The notes beneath the pieces are model-generated. The model was not told the DNA's origin. It worked only from the letters and a program-made list of their open reading frames with translations, and did not search any database. From Clostridiales bacterium (GTDB lineage Bacteria > Bacillota > Clostridia > Saccharofermentanales > UBA5734): a DNA stretch of 6,100 nt. How positions within the stretch are numbered: the stretch's first letter is position 1; the number at the start of each line of letters is the position of its first letter. Both the position numbers and the translations under genes were made by a program. The stretch covers positions 1-6,100 of the forward strand of contig DMJC01000029.1 in assembly GCA_003451915.1 (NCBI GenBank), in the 5' to 3' direction. Below, one piece after another: positions 5,143 through 6,100 of the stretch.

Positions 5143-6100
5143 ATGAACAAGGCAGCTACAAACAAAGAAGTCAGGATCAACAACCAGAAAAATATCGTTA
5201 ACACTTTGTTCCGCTATGGGCCGATGACCAAGCAAGAGCTGGCCAGTCGCCTCGGGCTGAGTTTGCCGACTGTTTCCGTGATTAACAAAAGTCTGGCCGC
5301 CAAAGGCCTGGTTGCCAAGGGTGAAAAGCTCGAATCAACCGGAGGACGGCCGCCTTCACACATCACATTGGTCTTTGATGCCCGCCTCTCGGTCGGGGTC
5401 GATATCTCGACACATCATGTCCGGATTGTTCTGGTTAATTTAGGACCGACAATTGTCAGCAGTCAGAAACATTTCTTGTCCTATGACGGGACAACAGAAT
5501 ATTGGCGTTCTGTCCGAAAATTGATTGATAGTTTTTTAGCAGACAACCAGGTTGACGAAACCAAACTGCTCGGTATCGGTTTTTCAGTCCAGGCGCCGAT
5601 CAGATCAGGCCAGCCGGTATCAGCATCATTTCAGCCGGTCAGCCTGTCGAGTATCGATCAGAATGTCATGAGCAAAATATTCGGCAGTCCTGTTGAAGTT
5701 CATAATGATGCCAAAATGGCCAGTCTGGCCCAAGTTTGGGGCGCCGGCGAAGAAGATGACGTTGTTTACCTGATGCTGAGCAACGGAGTCGGTGGCGCCA
5801 TCATTGCTGATCATAAATTGTTGCGCGGCACCAGCAAAAATGCAGAATTCGGCCATATGATCGTTCAAGATGGCGGACGTCTCTGCAATTGCGGACAGCA
5901 TGGCTGTCTGGGCGCTTACTGCTCTTCGCGCGCGTTACAGGAACATTCGGGTGCCAGTCTCGACGAGTTCTTCGCCGGGCTGGACGCCGGCAATGATCAG
6001 TACCGCGAGCTCTGGGACGAATATTTACACATGCTGGCCATAGCAGTCAGCAACCTCTATCTGATTTTTGATACCGACATTATCATCGGCGGTGAAATGA
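5143..6100 (+). CDS. ROK-family transcriptional regulator (3' end outside window)
   Basis: The 319 codons visible are an NagC/XylR-type regulator. Residues about 11-60 form a winged helix-turn-helix (NIVNTLFRYGPMTKQELASR, then LGLSLPTVSVINKSL), followed by the wing motif GGRPP (67-71). The rest is the actin-like sugar-kinase fold: GVDIS (85-89), HNDAKMASLAQVWGAG (187-202) with the usual Asn-Asp pair, EFGHM (235-239), and the ROK zinc motif with His238, Cys248, Cys250 and Cys255. The first ATP-loop lacks the kinase DxGGT pattern, so it should be a regulator and not a sugar kinase. In kinases and many regulators a sugar-contacting Glu follows the last Cys (GCLE); here that position is Gly257, which suggests a different or modified ligand. 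About 60-90 residues probably lie beyond the window. I see no clear promoter in the 69 bases before it. It may control the VOC-AKR operon upstream, or genes beyond the window. Confidence 0.9.
   Translation, partial: MNKAATNKEVRINNQKNIVNTLFRYGPMTKQELASRLGLSLPTVSVINKSLAAKGLVAKGEKLESTGGRPPSHITLVFDARLSVGVDISTHHVRIVLVNLGPTIVSSQKHFLSYDGTTEYWRSVRKLIDSFLADNQVDETKLLGIGFSVQAPIRSGQPVSASFQPVSLSSIDQNVMSKIFGSPVEVHNDAKMASLAQVWGAGEEDDVVYLMLSNGVGGAIIADHKLLRGTSKNAEFGHMIVQDGGRLCNCGQHGCLGAYCSSRALQEHSGASLDEFFAGLDAGNDQYRELWDEYLHMLAIAVSNLYLIFDTDIIIGGEM

Noticed and set aside
5143..6100. The ROK protein being a glucokinase or fructokinase
   Set aside because: It has an N-terminal winged helix-turn-helix of about 70 residues and lacks the DxGGT ATP-binding loop and the GCLE glutamate of active kinases.

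Overview
Layout. All genes here lie on the + strand, in two transcription units with a partial regulator gene at the end. (1) 1-3361 is the 3' end of a tryptophan biosynthesis operon: the C-terminal part of trpB, then one 768-codon gene that fuses tryptophan synthase alpha (TrpA) to anthranilate synthase component I (TrpE), then trpG. The junctions trpB/trpA::trpE and trpA::trpE/trpG are both 4-base ATGA overlaps, so the genes look translationally coupled. A rho-independent terminator at 3379-3408 closes the unit. (2) 3447-5073 is a two-gene unit with its own sigma-70-type promoter (TTGACT, 17 bp, TATAGT). A perfect 9-bp inverted repeat overlaps the -10 and the predicted start of transcription. 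It encodes a VOC (glyoxalase-fold) protein and an aldo/keto reductase, 12 bp apart. (3) After a long hairpin comes the start of a ROK-family transcriptional regulator, cut by the window end.

Main observation. The canonical whole-pathway order is trpE-G-D-C-F-B-A. Here the order is B-(A::E)-G, so the last gene of the canonical order is joined head-to-tail, in frame, to the first, as in a circular permutation of the operon. The fused protein carries the enzyme of the first committed step (chorismate to anthranilate) and half of the enzyme of the last steps (indole-3-glycerol phosphate to indole, passed to TrpB). Genes for both non-covalent partners, TrpB and TrpG, flank it directly. The active-site residues of both halves and the LLES tryptophan-inhibition motif appear intact. 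I do not recall a TrpA::TrpE fusion among the well-known Trp fusions (TrpE-G, TrpG-D, TrpD-C, TrpC-F, TrpB-A), but I could not search.

How the genes work together. The trp unit should give anthranilate synthase (TrpE with TrpG) and tryptophan synthase (TrpA with TrpB), physically linked through the fusion. The second unit is unrelated in function: probably a small accessory catabolic or detoxification module of an isomerase/lyase-like VOC protein and an NAD(P)H reductase. Its inducer is unknown. The ROK protein is a natural candidate regulator.

Organism. This is a bacterium with roughly balanced GC, strong AAGGAGG-type ribosome-binding sites, A/T-rich intergenic DNA with a strong -35/-10 promoter, and an N-terminal-HTH ROK regulator. 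This suits a Bacillota (Clostridia-like) genome or a relative, but the assignment is an inference with low confidence. I saw no tRNA, rRNA, CRISPR array, transposase or prophage gene.
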